Source: CAZSLI01 sp964607705
GTDB taxonomy: Bacteria; Actinomycetota; Coriobacteriia; Anaerosomatales; PHET01
NCBI GenBank assembly: GCA_964607705.1
Contig: CAZSLI010000009.1
Span: 21,789 to 85,788 of the forward strand
Length of the DNA stretch: 64,000 nt
Direction: 5' to 3'
Made by a program: the position numbers and the translations under genes. The notes under the pieces were generated by a model. The model was not told the origin of the DNA, ran no database searches, and saw nothing but the letters and a program-made list of their open reading frames with translations. Below are positions 15,483 through 23,653 of the stretch, piece by piece. Position 1 is the stretch's first letter. Each line of letters begins with the position of its first letter.

Positions 15483-16342
15483 GCAGCAGCACCGCTAAGG
15501 CCTACCGCAAGCTCAAGGCGAACCCGTACCGCCCCTGGCCGGCGCGCATCACCTCGATCACCGAGCTCACCGACAAGGAGAAGCTCTTCGAGTTCCGCCT
15601 CATCGACGACGACGTCCGCGACGCGTTCGACTTTGACGCCGGGCAGTTCGTCGAGCTGTCGATCTTCGGTGTGGGCGAAGCGCCGATCTCGATCTCCTCG
15701 GCGCCCTCGAAGCAGGGGTTCATCGAACTGTGCGTTCGCAAGGCCGGCGACGTGACGAGCGCGCTGCACGCGAAGCAGTGCGGCGACGTGGTGGGACTGC
15801 GCGGGCCGTTCGGAAGGGGATTCCCGTTCGAGGAGATGAAGGGCCACGACATCCTGCTCGTAGCGGGAGGCCTGGGAATCGCGCCGCTCAAGTCGCTCAT
15901 CAACCACATCCACGACGAGCGGCACGACTTCGGCAAGGTCACGATCCTCTACGGGTCGCGCAACCCCAGCGAGGTGCTCTTCCGCCAGCAGTTCGACATG
16001 TGGAAGCACCGCGAGGACTTCGAGTTGATCATGACCGTCGACCAGCCGGATGAGACCTGGGACGGCGAGACCGGCCTCGTCACGCGACTCTTCGGCGATC
16101 TGGAGATCGACCCTGACAACACGTACGGCGCCATCTGTGGTCCGCCGGTCATGTACAAGTACGTGATCGACGAGATGCGGGGCAAGCGCATGGACGTCGA
16201 CCGCATCTATGTCAGCTTCGAGCGGCGCATGAAGTGCGGCATCGGCAAGTGTGGCCACTGCGGCGTCGGCCATCAGTACGCCTGCATCGACGGCCCGGTG
16301 TTCAACTACTGGGAAGCCATGAACCTGCAGGAGGCGATCTAG
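15479..16342 (+). CDS. hydG: Sulfhydrogenase gamma subunit, FAD/NAD(P)-binding oxidoreductase
   Basis: 287 aa ferredoxin-NADP reductase-like subunit. FAD-binding barrel with GQFVELSIFG and PISISSAPS near residues 55-80; NAD(P) domain with LLVAGGLGIAPLKSLI and ILYGSRNP; C-terminal [2Fe-2S] site MKCGIGKCGHCGVGHQYAC. It exchanges electrons with NAD(P)H, so the complex can oxidise H2 to reduce NADP or dispose of reductant as H2. ATG start chosen at the ATGA overlap with hydB; longer versions of this frame lie inside hydB and are spurious. The hydD start directly follows its stop. Confidence 0.92.
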   Translation: MSSSTAKAYRKLKANPYRPWPARITSITELTDKEKLFEFRLIDDDVRDAFDFDAGQFVELSIFGVGEAPISISSAPSKQGFIELCVRKAGDVTSALHAKQCGDVVGLRGPFGRGFPFEEMKGHDILLVAGGLGIAPLKSLINHIHDERHDFGKVTILYGSRNPSEVLFRQQFDMWKHREDFELIMTVDQPDETWDGETGLVTRLFGDLEIDPDNTYGAICGPPVMYKYVIDEMRGKRMDVDRIYVSFERRMKCGIGKCGHCGVGHQYACIDGPVFNYWEAMNLQEAI

Positions 16343-17089
16343 ATGGCGGCGCGCGTAGTCGTCATCGGCCTGGCGTCCGACTTCGGATGCCAGGTGCAGA
16401 TGACCAACATGGAGGACCACCTGCTCGACGTCCTCGGCTCCATCGACCTGCAGTACTGGCAGCTCGCCTCGAGCGGACACATGCCTGCCGAGTACGACGT
16501 CGCCATCATCGAAGGCGCTGTGACAACGGTGGAGCACGTCGAGTTGCTCAAGGAGGTGCGCGACAAGGCTGCCACGGTGATGGTCATCGGCTCATGCGCG
16601 ATGTCCGGGGGCATCCCGGCCTTGGTGACCAGCGGCGACTTCGAGCAGCGCGTCGACCGCGTTTACGGCCGTGATGGTCGCCTTGTCGCACCTGGCCGTA
16701 TCTCGCCGCTGCCCGTCGACGCCGTCATCGACGTCGACTACCGGGTCCCCGGTTGTCCGATCCAGCCGCACGAGTTCGTATCGACCCTTCAGCGCGCCCT
16801 CATGGGCCTGTCGGGACGCCCGCCACGCGAGCCGCTCTGTGCCGCCTGCAAGATGGCCGAGAACGAGTGCTTCTACGACTCCGGCTCGGTCTGCCTGGGC
16901 TTGGTGACGCGCACAGGGTGTGGCGCCAAGTGCGTGACGCTCGGCCGCCCCTGTACCGGCTGCCGAGGAATCGCCGAGGATGCGAACCTCGCCGCCGCCG
17001 AGGAACTGCTGGCCAAGCGCGGGATGCGCATCGAGGACCTCGCCGACACGCTCACTCTCTACAACTCGCTTTCGGAGGCCCTGCGATGA
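16343..17089 (+). CDS. hydD: [NiFe] hydrogenase small (delta) subunit
   Basis: 248-aa small subunit, no Tat signal, so cytosolic. Proximal-cluster ligands are visible as DFGCQVQ (C16), VIGSCAMSGG and VPGCPIQP. Further cysteines in LCAACKMAENECFYDSG, CLGLVTRTGCGAKCV and RPCTGCRG bind the medial and distal clusters. It relays electrons from the Ni-Fe site to HydB. It begins immediately after the hydG stop and overlaps hydA by ATGA. Normal for group 3b small subunits in length and cluster layout. Confidence 0.92.
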   Translation: MAARVVVIGLASDFGCQVQMTNMEDHLLDVLGSIDLQYWQLASSGHMPAEYDVAIIEGAVTTVEHVELLKEVRDKAATVMVIGSCAMSGGIPALVTSGDFEQRVDRVYGRDGRLVAPGRISPLPVDAVIDVDYRVPGCPIQPHEFVSTLQRALMGLSGRPPREPLCAACKMAENECFYDSGSVCLGLVTRTGCGAKCVTLGRPCTGCRGIAEDANLAAAEELLAKRGMRIEDLADTLTLYNSLSEALR

Positions 17090-18348
17090 GTACGCTGACT
17101 GTTGAACACGTAGCCCGCATCGAGGGACATGGCACCATCACTGTCGATGTCGACGGCGGAGTGGTGCGCAACATCAAGATGGACATCGTCGAGCCCGCGC
17201 GCCTGTTCGAGAGCATGGTCGTGGGTCGACGCTTCGACGAGGCGCCGCTCATCACGAGCCGCATCTGCGGTATCTGCTCGCCGAACCACGCGGTCACGAG
17301 CATCAAGGCGGTGGAGGCGGCCCTCGGGATCGAGGTCTCCGAGCGCACCACGCTGCTGCGGCAGCTGATGGTGTACGGCAGCTACCTGCAGAACCACGCG
17401 ACGCACCTGTACCTGTTCGCGGCGCCGGACTTCGTGGGTCAGCCGAGCGTCTTCCCGTTGGCCGAGTCTCACCCGGATATCGTGCGCCGCGCGCTTCGGG
17501 TCAAGAAGCTGGGCAACGAGCTCACAGGGCTCGTGGGCGGGCGCTCGGTGCATCCCGTGACCGCGGTCATCGGCGGCTTCACTTCCGAGCCGCCCAAGCA
17601 CGAGTTCGCCGCATTCGCGACGCGCCTGCACGCGGCTGCCCGCGACGCCGCTGCGACCGTGGACCTGTTCGCGGGATTCGACGTTCCCGAGTTCGAGACC
17701 GCCGGTGAGATGCTCGCGCTGGTCTCGCCTGACACCTATGCGATCTACGACGGCGACGTCTGCGCGCTCGACGCCGGCTGGTGTCGCCCGGTCTCCGAGT
17801 ACCGTGACTTCGTGACCGAGACCGTCGTGGGCCACAGCAATGCCAAGCACTCCACGGTCGATGGCCGTACGTTCCTCGTCGGCGCGCTCGCCCGGGTGAA
17901 CCTTTCATGGGACCGCCTCGTGCCGTCCGCGCGAGTCGTGGCGAGCAACACCGGACTGCGCCCGGTCACGCGAAACACCTTCCTCAACAACCTGTGCCAG
18001 GCCATCGAACTCGTCGACGCCGCCGAGCGCTGCGCGCTGCTGTGCGAGCAGCTCGCCGAGGACGCGGGCAGCAGCGAGCCCGTGGCATTCGAGGTCGCCG
18101 CAGGCAGTGGTACCGGCGCGACAGAGGCGCCGCGCGGCACGCTCTACCACTCGCTGTCGATCGACGATGACGGCGTCGTCACCTCGGGCAACGTCATCAC
18201 GCCTACTGCTCAGAACCTCGCCAACCTCGAGGCCGACATGCGTGCGTTCGCACCCACGGTCGCGCATCTGCCTGAAGCAGAGTTCGTGCTCAAGATCGAG
18301 CAGCTCGTACGCGCGTACGACCCCTGTCTTTCCTGCGCTGTGCACTAG
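17086..18348 (+). CDS. hydA: [NiFe] hydrogenase large (alpha) subunit without C-terminal extension
   Basis: 420-aa catalytic subunit holding the Ni-Fe(CN)2CO centre. L1 motif SRICGICSPNHAV (C61, C64) and L2 motif DPCLSCAVH (C414, C417) are intact; RIEGHG (11-16) is the usual N-terminal motif. The protein stops exactly after the histidine of L2, where most precursors carry a short peptide removed by a dedicated endopeptidase, so no proteolytic maturation would be needed. hyp maturation genes are not in the window. Last gene of hydBGDA, followed by a clear terminator. ATG start at the overlap with hydD; the longer upstream frame lies inside hydD. Confidence 0.93.
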   Translation: MSTLTVEHVARIEGHGTITVDVDGGVVRNIKMDIVEPARLFESMVVGRRFDEAPLITSRICGICSPNHAVTSIKAVEAALGIEVSERTTLLRQLMVYGSYLQNHATHLYLFAAPDFVGQPSVFPLAESHPDIVRRALRVKKLGNELTGLVGGRSVHPVTAVIGGFTSEPPKHEFAAFATRLHAAARDAAATVDLFAGFDVPEFETAGEMLALVSPDTYAIYDGDVCALDAGWCRPVSEYRDFVTETVVGHSNAKHSTVDGRTFLVGALARVNLSWDRLVPSARVVASNTGLRPVTRNTFLNNLCQAIELVDAAERCALLCEQLAEDAGSSEPVAFEVAAGSGTGATEAPRGTLYHSLSIDDDGVVTSGNVITPTAQNLANLEADMRAFAPTVAHLPEAEFVLKIEQLVRAYDPCLSCAVH

Positions 18349-18366
18349 ACAGCTATCCAGAATCGT

Positions 18367-18403
18367 AGAGGGCCCGGTCGCTTCCGCAGCGGCCGGGCCC
18401 TCT
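18367..18403 (+). terminator. Terminator of the hydBGDA operon
   Basis: Eleven-bp perfect stem (arms 18367-18377 and 18393-18403) with further internal pairing, followed by TTGTGT. Located 18 nt after the hydA stop. Confidence 0.75.
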
Positions 18404-18486
18404 TGTGTCGGACGGAAAGGTCGAGGTTAGGTCTGCGTCACTCCTCGTGTGGCACGCTCGGCTCAGACGAGACGCGAGGGGGAGCG

Positions 18487-19137
18487 ATGGTCACCGAGCC
18501 GATGCGCAACGAGAGTCCGAGAGAACTCCTGCTCGAAGGGCACGCCTACGCCATCTCCGACGAAGCCCTTCTGGCGGTGCTGCTCGGTGGGCAGGGAGCG
18601 CAACAGATCTCGGGCTTGCTGGGCGCAGACGTGACCGACGCCCTGTGGCGCGTTTCGGGCGACGATCTCATCGCCCTCGAGGGCGTGGGCCCCGCCGCCG
18701 CTGCCCGTCTGCTCGCCTGCGTTGAGATTAGCCGGCGCGCAGGCTCGCGCAAACTACCCGAGCGACCCGTGATATCGACTCCTGAAGACGTCGTCAGTGT
18801 CTGCGGGCCACGCTTCCGAGGACTCGATCGTGAGCACTTCTGGACCCTCGCGCTGAATACCAAGAACCGATTGCTCCGCGTCATCGAGGTGTCGGTCGGA
18901 TCGCTCAACGCCTCGATCGTGCATCCGCGGGAGCTTTTCAAGGAGGCGGTACGCCTGTCCGCGGCTTCCGTGATCGTGGTGCATAACCATCCAAGCGGCG
19001 ACCCGACGCCCTCGGGGGCCGACATCCAACTCACGCGGCGCATCGTGAAGGCCGGCGATGTTCTCGGCATCGAGGTGCTCGATCATGTCGTGATCGGCGA
19101 TGGTGGGGAACACGCAAGCCTGAGGACCTTGGCATGA
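18487..19137 (+). CDS. radC: RadC-family JAB1/MPN domain protein
   Basis: 216 aa from an ATG with a GGGGGAG site 3-8 nt upstream; the longer frame from 18403 lies over the terminator tail. An N-terminal UPF0758 helix-hairpin-helix part (ISDEALLAVLLGG, LIALEGVGPAAAARLLA) is followed by the metal-dependent JAMM fold: a catalytic-type glutamate region (VIEVSVGSLNASIVHPRE) and HNHPSGDPTPSGAD with the histidine pair and aspartate. The family is conserved in bacteria, with a debated role in DNA repair. It stands directly before the mre cluster, as in many bacteria. Family certain, function uncertain. Confidence 0.93.
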   Translation: MVTEPMRNESPRELLLEGHAYAISDEALLAVLLGGQGAQQISGLLGADVTDALWRVSGDDLIALEGVGPAAAARLLACVEISRRAGSRKLPERPVISTPEDVVSVCGPRFRGLDREHFWTLALNTKNRLLRVIEVSVGSLNASIVHPRELFKEAVRLSAASVIVVHNHPSGDPTPSGADIQLTRRIVKAGDVLGIEVLDHVVIGDGGEHASLRTLA

Positions 19138-19151
19138 TGTAACGCGACGGC

Positions 19152-19175
19152 GACGGGGCGGTCGAGCGCCCCGTC
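19152..19175 (+). terminator. Terminator after radC
   Basis: Nine-bp stem GACGGGGCG/CGCCCCGTC with a 6-nt loop, then CTGTGTT, 14 nt after the radC stop. It separates radC from the mre operon. Confidence 0.55.
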
Positions 19176-19304
19176 CTGTGTTAAACTCGCAGGTGTGAAG
19201 CACGACCGGCCCAGACCTCACGGTCGAGGGTCGGTTTTGGCGTGTAGGCCGCCGGAGGGCGGTGCTGCACCGGTGCACGTCCGCCGAAGGGAAACGGAGC
19301 GACC

Positions 19305-20345
19305 GTGTCGCTTGTCGATATGTTCTTCAACTCGTGGGGCGGCGACATGGCCGTCGACCTCGGGACCGCGAACACGCTCGTGTCGGTGCGTGGTCGAGGC
19401 ATCGTACTCATAGAACCGTCGGTCGTCGCCATCGAGCGCGACAGCAAGCGTGTTCTGGCTGTCGGTATCGACGCCAAGCGCATGCTCGGTCGCACGCCGG
19501 GCTCGATCGTCGCCATCAGGCCGCTCAAGGACGGCGTCATCGCCGACTTCGAGGTGACCGAGGCGATGCTGCGCTACTTCATCAACAAGACGCGCGTGAA
19601 GCGCTTCCCCTGGCAGCCCAAGCCGCGCGTGGTCGTCTGCGTGCCCTCGGGCGTGACCGAGGTCGAAAAGCGCGCCGTCTTCGAGGCGACGATGGCGGCA
19701 GGCGCTCGGCAGGCGTACCTCATCGAAGAGCCCATGGCCGCCGCGATCGGCTCGGGTCTGCCTATCCAGGAGCCCACCGGTTCGATGGTCGTCGACATCG
19801 GCGGTGGCACGACCGAGGTTGCGGTCATCTCGCTCGGCGGGATCGTGGTCGCCCAGTCGATACGCATAGCCGGCGACGAGTTCGACGAGGCCGTCATCGG
19901 CCACGTCAAGCGTGTCTACAACGTGCTCATCGGCGAGCGCACCGCCGAGGAGATCAAGTTCGAGATCGGCAGCGCCTGGCCTCTGCTCGAGGAAGTGGAC
20001 GTCGAGGTTCGTGGCCGCGATCTGCTCACCGGCTTGCCGCGCACCATCACGATGGAGTCCGAGGAGATCCGAGAGGCGCTCGAGGAGCCCATCCAGGCGA
20101 TCATCGCCGCCATCAAGGGCACGCTCGAGCAGACTCCGCCGGAGCTTGCGAGCGACCTCATGGAGTACGGCATCGTCCTCACGGGCGGAGGCGCGCTGCT
20201 CAAGGGTCTCGATGAGCGCGTCCGCCATGAGACCGGAATGCCAGTTCACGTCTCGGAGAGCGCTCTCACCAACGTGGTCGACGGCTCGGCGCAGGCACTC
20301 GAGGAGATCGACGTCCTCAAGAAGGTGCTCCAAGGCGGCCGCTAG
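19305..20345 (+). CDS. mreB: Rod shape-determining protein MreB
   Basis: 346-aa actin homologue that polymerises under the membrane and directs lateral wall synthesis. Nucleotide-binding signatures: DLGTANTLV (18-26), VVDIGGGTTEVAVI (phosphate 2) and GIVLTGGGALLKGLD (adenosine site). The N-terminus SLVDMFFNSWGG is hydrophobic and could serve as membrane anchor. GTG start with GGAG a few nt upstream; the leader of about 130 nt after radC is GC-rich and can fold. First gene of mreBCD-mrdA-rodA, meaning the cell is expected to be rod-shaped. Confidence 0.97.
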   Translation: MSLVDMFFNSWGGDMAVDLGTANTLVSVRGRGIVLIEPSVVAIERDSKRVLAVGIDAKRMLGRTPGSIVAIRPLKDGVIADFEVTEAMLRYFINKTRVKRFPWQPKPRVVVCVPSGVTEVEKRAVFEATMAAGARQAYLIEEPMAAAIGSGLPIQEPTGSMVVDIGGGTTEVAVISLGGIVVAQSIRIAGDEFDEAVIGHVKRVYNVLIGERTAEEIKFEIGSAWPLLEEVDVEVRGRDLLTGLPRTITMESEEIREALEEPIQAIIAAIKGTLEQTPPELASDLMEYGIVLTGGGALLKGLDERVRHETGMPVHVSESALTNVVDGSAQALEEIDVLKKVLQGGR

Positions 20346-20358
20346 GTCAGCCTGAGTT

Positions 20359-21216
20359 ATGCGCATCAGCCAGACAGAGCCCACCGGGCCGCGCCCGGGC
20401 GTACTCATAGTCTTCGTGGCGCTCGCTATCGTGGTGATGACGGTCTGGTACCGCGAAAGCGACTCGGGGCCCGTCCATCGCGTCCGAACAGGCGTTCAGG
20501 CCGTTGCAGCTCCGCTGTCCTCGGGTGGTGAACTGGTGACGCGACCTGTCCGGGGCCTGTTCGCATGGGCGGGCGACCTCGGCGTATCGCGCAGCCAACT
20601 TGAGCAGTTGAGGTCTCAGAACGAGCAGCTGCGTACCCGTGTCGGCGAGCTCGAGGAAGCCCGACAGGAGAACGTCCGACTCAGAAGCTTGGTGAAGCTT
20701 GCGCAGGCCCGCGAGCTCCCCTCCATAGCGGCGCGCGTAATCGGACGCCCGACCAATTCGTGGGAGGGCGTCATCACGATCGACCGCGGCTCTCGTGACG
20801 GCATCAAGACGGGCATGCCCGTCGTCGGACCCCGCGGACTGCTCGGTCAGACCGTACAGGTCGGGCCGGGATATGCGCGCGTCCGTCTTATCACCGACCA
20901 GCGAAGTGGTGTTGCCGCCATGGTGCAGCGCAACCGCGCGACGGGCATCGTCCGGGGCTCGATCGAAGGCGACCTCGCGCTGGACTTCGTGAGCAAGGAG
21001 ACGACGGTGAAGGCGGGGGATGTCGTCATCACGAGCGGGCTTGGCGGCGTCTATCCCAAGGGGATCGTGGTGGGTGAGGTGTCGTCGGTGGCTAAGGAGC
21101 CGAACGGGCTGTACCAGCAGATCGGCGTCACCCCCGGCGGAGACGTGTCGCGGCTCGAAGAGGTGCTCGTGCTGACGGCCGAGTCCGCGCTTCCGTCGAC
21201 CGAAGGCGGAGAGTAG
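20359..21216 (+). CDS. mreC: Rod shape-determining protein MreC
   Basis: 285 aa bitopic membrane protein: one helix at about 13-30 (GVLIVFVALAIVVMTVWY), a coiled coil at about 80-115 (SQLEQLRSQNEQLRTRVGEL) and the extracytoplasmic beta-barrel MreC domain (GRPTNSWEGVITIDRGSRDG, GPRGLLGQTV, GDVVITSGLGGVYPKGI). It links MreB to PBP2 and RodA. ATG start 13 nt after mreB; mreD begins immediately after its stop. Confidence 0.94.
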   Translation: MRISQTEPTGPRPGVLIVFVALAIVVMTVWYRESDSGPVHRVRTGVQAVAAPLSSGGELVTRPVRGLFAWAGDLGVSRSQLEQLRSQNEQLRTRVGELEEARQENVRLRSLVKLAQARELPSIAARVIGRPTNSWEGVITIDRGSRDGIKTGMPVVGPRGLLGQTVQVGPGYARVRLITDQRSGVAAMVQRNRATGIVRGSIEGDLALDFVSKETTVKAGDVVITSGLGGVYPKGIVVGEVSSVAKEPNGLYQQIGVTPGGDVSRLEEVLVLTAESALPSTEGGE

Positions 21217-21729
21217 ATGAACAAGCTCCTGCCGACCATAGCGGCCGTCGTAGTTGCGGCCGTGCTCCAAGCGGCGCTCGCGCCATACCTAAGCATCGGC
21301 GGCGTCACGCCCAACTTCCTGTTCCTCGTGGTCGTCACGCTGGCGCTCACCGAGGGACCCACTGCCGGTGCTTCGGCCGGTTTCGCAGCCGGGCTCATAT
21401 TCGACCTCATCGGCACCGGTCCGGTCGGGCCGATGGCGCTCGTGCTCACGGTCACCGGCTATCTGGCCGGCTTGCTTCACGAGCAGATGTTCGCCGAGGG
21501 ATGGCTCTTGCCGATCACCGTCTTGGCCATCGCCGCGTTCGGCAGCGAGCTTGCGTACGCGCTCCTTCTCGGTCTGCTCGGCGAAGGCGGCTCGCTGTGG
21601 ACCGTGTTGTGGACGAAGGTACTTCCCGCCACGGTCTACAACACCGCTCTCGCGCTGCTCGTGTATCCGTGGTTGGCTCGGTTCTTGCGCCGTGACCGAC
21701 CGATGACCACGTTCCGCAGACTGGCGTAA
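21217..21729 (+). CDS. mreD: Rod shape-determining protein MreD
   Basis: 170-aa membrane protein with about five hydrophobic helices, typical length. Recognised by position and by the pattern NFLFLVVVTLALTEGPTAGASAGFAAGLIFDL, split as a conserved membrane loop with FDLIGTGPVGPMAL. It stabilises MreC in the elongation complex. Begins directly at the mreC stop codon; a GC-rich 63-nt gap precedes mrdA. Confidence 0.88.
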   Translation: MNKLLPTIAAVVVAAVLQAALAPYLSIGGVTPNFLFLVVVTLALTEGPTAGASAGFAAGLIFDLIGTGPVGPMALVLTVTGYLAGLLHEQMFAEGWLLPITVLAIAAFGSELAYALLLGLLGEGGSLWTVLWTKVLPATVYNTALALLVYPWLARFLRRDRPMTTFRRLA

Positions 21730-21792
21730 GGGGCGCCGGGCGGACCCGTTTCGCCCTCCCGCTCCCAGCACTGTCCGGAGGACCATCACTAC

Positions 21793-23649
21793 ATGCCTAC
21801 GTTCCGCCAGAGACTCAAGCCACGGTTCGCCGCACTCGGTGCGATCGTTCTGCTTGTGCTCGGTCTCTTGCTGGTGAAACTGTGGTCGATGCAGGTCGTG
21901 TCCGGTTCGGCATTCGCGGCGCAGGCGGAACAGAATCGGGTGCGGGAGATCACGACCGTGGCGCCTCGCGGGCGGATACTCGACCGCAACGGCAAGCCGC
22001 TCGTCACCAACCGCGCCACGCTTGCTGTCGTCGTCGATCCTCAGGCCCGCAATGACAAGGCGCTCGTCCAGAGGCTATCGGCCCTGCTGGACGTGCCCGT
22101 GAGCGAGATTCAGGAGCGGCTCTCCAGCGTCAAGGAGGCCGCGCTCGCGCCACGCGTCGTGGCGATCGACGTGCCGATGGAGAAGGTCGCATACCTCGCC
22201 GAGCACGAATCGCAGTTCCCGGGTGTCGAAGTCCAGACCCGGGCGGTCCGCGAGTATCCCCAGGGCAGACTCGCGGCGCACGTTCTCGGCTACACCGGCG
22301 AGATCTCGGACAGCCAGCTCAACGACCCGGCGTTCAAGGGCTACGACCCGACCGACGTCGTGGGCAAGGCGGGCGCAGAGGCATCGTTCGAGAGCGTCTT
22401 GCAAGGCGACCGGGGGAGCCGACGGCTCGAGGTCGACGCGTCCGGCCGGCCGCACAGGATCCTGCAGGAGATCGACCCTGAACCCGGCCGCGACGTCGTC
22501 CTGACGATCGACTCGACCGTGCAGAAGGTCACCGAGAAGGCGTTGCAGGACGCGCTGAAGGACGCCCAGAAGGAGAACTTCGACAACGCCCACGCCGGCG
22601 CCGCCGTAGCCATCGACGTGAAGACCGGTGAGGTCCTCGCGATGGCCAGTGCGCCGACCTACGACCCGACGATATTCCTTGGTGGCGTGTCTCAGAAGCA
22701 GTGGCGCTCACTCATGAGCACGGACTCCGAGTACCCGCTCTCCAATCGCGCGATCGCCGGCCAGTACCCACCGGCCTCGACCTTCAAGGCGTTCACGGGC
22801 CTGGCGGGACTCCAGTACGGCGTGACGGGCAAGTGGTCGACGTACCAGTGTGCGGGCAAGTGGACCGGCATGGGCGAGCAGTGGAAGAAGTACTGCTGGA
22901 ACCGCTCCGGTCACGGAACCGAGTCGTTCATGGCCGGCATCGAGGACTCCTGCGACACGGTCTTCTACGAGATCGGCTACGCCTTCTACAAACGCAAGGA
23001 CGAGAAGATCCAGCAGATGGCGCGGATGTTCGGCTTCGGATCCCGTCTGGGGATCGACTTGCCGGGCGAGGCCGACGGTCGCGTTCCGGACGCCAAGTGG
23101 AAGCGCGCGTTCAACGAGAACTACCCCGAGTACCAGCAGTGGCTGCCGGGCGATACCGTCAACATGGCGATCGGCCAGGGCGACATGCTGGTCACGCCAC
23201 TCCAGGTCGCAGCCGCCTACGGTGCTATAGCCGGTAACGGGACCGTCATGCGACCGCATCTCATGCGGACGGTCCTCGGCAGCGATGGCAGGCCGGTGCT
23301 CTCGACGAAGCCCGAGGCCGCGTTCAAGCCCAAGGTCTCGAAGTCGAATCTGGCGATCATGGACGAGGCGCTGAAGCGGGTCACGACCACCGGAACGGCG
23401 AAGGGCGCGTTTCGCGGGTTCGAGCCCGGCGCTGCCGGTAAGACGGGAACCGCCCAGGTCGCCGGTAAGGACGACTACGCATGGTTCGTGGGCTACGCGC
23501 CCGCCGAGAAGCCGCAGTACGTCGTGGCGGTCGTTATCGAGCAGGGTGGGCACGGTGGCTCCATCGCCGGCCCGGCGGGTCGGCAGATCCTGGCGTCACT
23601 GCTGCACGAGAAGGTCGAACACGTGACCGCGACGGACCTGTCGAGGTGA
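21793..23649 (+). CDS. mrdA: Penicillin-binding protein 2 (elongasome transpeptidase)
   Basis: 618-aa class B PBP that crosslinks peptidoglycan during cell elongation. One N-terminal membrane helix (about 14-33), the pedestal domain (PRGRILDRNGKPL at 59-71, DVVGKAGAE), and a transpeptidase domain with active-site S329xxK332 (PPASTFKAFTG), SCD at 386-388 in place of SxN as in many PBP2, and KTGTAQ near the C-terminus. ATG start with GGAGG 9 nt upstream. A 4-nt gap separates it from rodA, its glycosyltransferase partner. Confidence 0.96.
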   Translation: MPTFRQRLKPRFAALGAIVLLVLGLLLVKLWSMQVVSGSAFAAQAEQNRVREITTVAPRGRILDRNGKPLVTNRATLAVVVDPQARNDKALVQRLSALLDVPVSEIQERLSSVKEAALAPRVVAIDVPMEKVAYLAEHESQFPGVEVQTRAVREYPQGRLAAHVLGYTGEISDSQLNDPAFKGYDPTDVVGKAGAEASFESVLQGDRGSRRLEVDASGRPHRILQEIDPEPGRDVVLTIDSTVQKVTEKALQDALKDAQKENFDNAHAGAAVAIDVKTGEVLAMASAPTYDPTIFLGGVSQKQWRSLMSTDSEYPLSNRAIAGQYPPASTFKAFTGLAGLQYGVTGKWSTYQCAGKWTGMGEQWKKYCWNRSGHGTESFMAGIEDSCDTVFYEIGYAFYKRKDEKIQQMARMFGFGSRLGIDLPGEADGRVPDAKWKRAFNENYPEYQQWLPGDTVNMAIGQGDMLVTPLQVAAAYGAIAGNGTVMRPHLMRTVLGSDGRPVLSTKPEAAFKPKVSKSNLAIMDEALKRVTTTGTAKGAFRGFEPGAAGKTGTAQVAGKDDYAWFVGYAPAEKPQYVVAVVIEQGGHGGSIAGPAGRQILASLLHEKVEHVTATDLSR

Positions 23650-23653
23650 TGAC

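Noticed and set aside
14229..16537. Minus-strand open frames of 373 and 391 codons under hydB/hydG
   Set aside because: Mirror frames of strongly conserved iron-sulfur and flavoprotein genes; His/Val/Glu-rich composition without domains.
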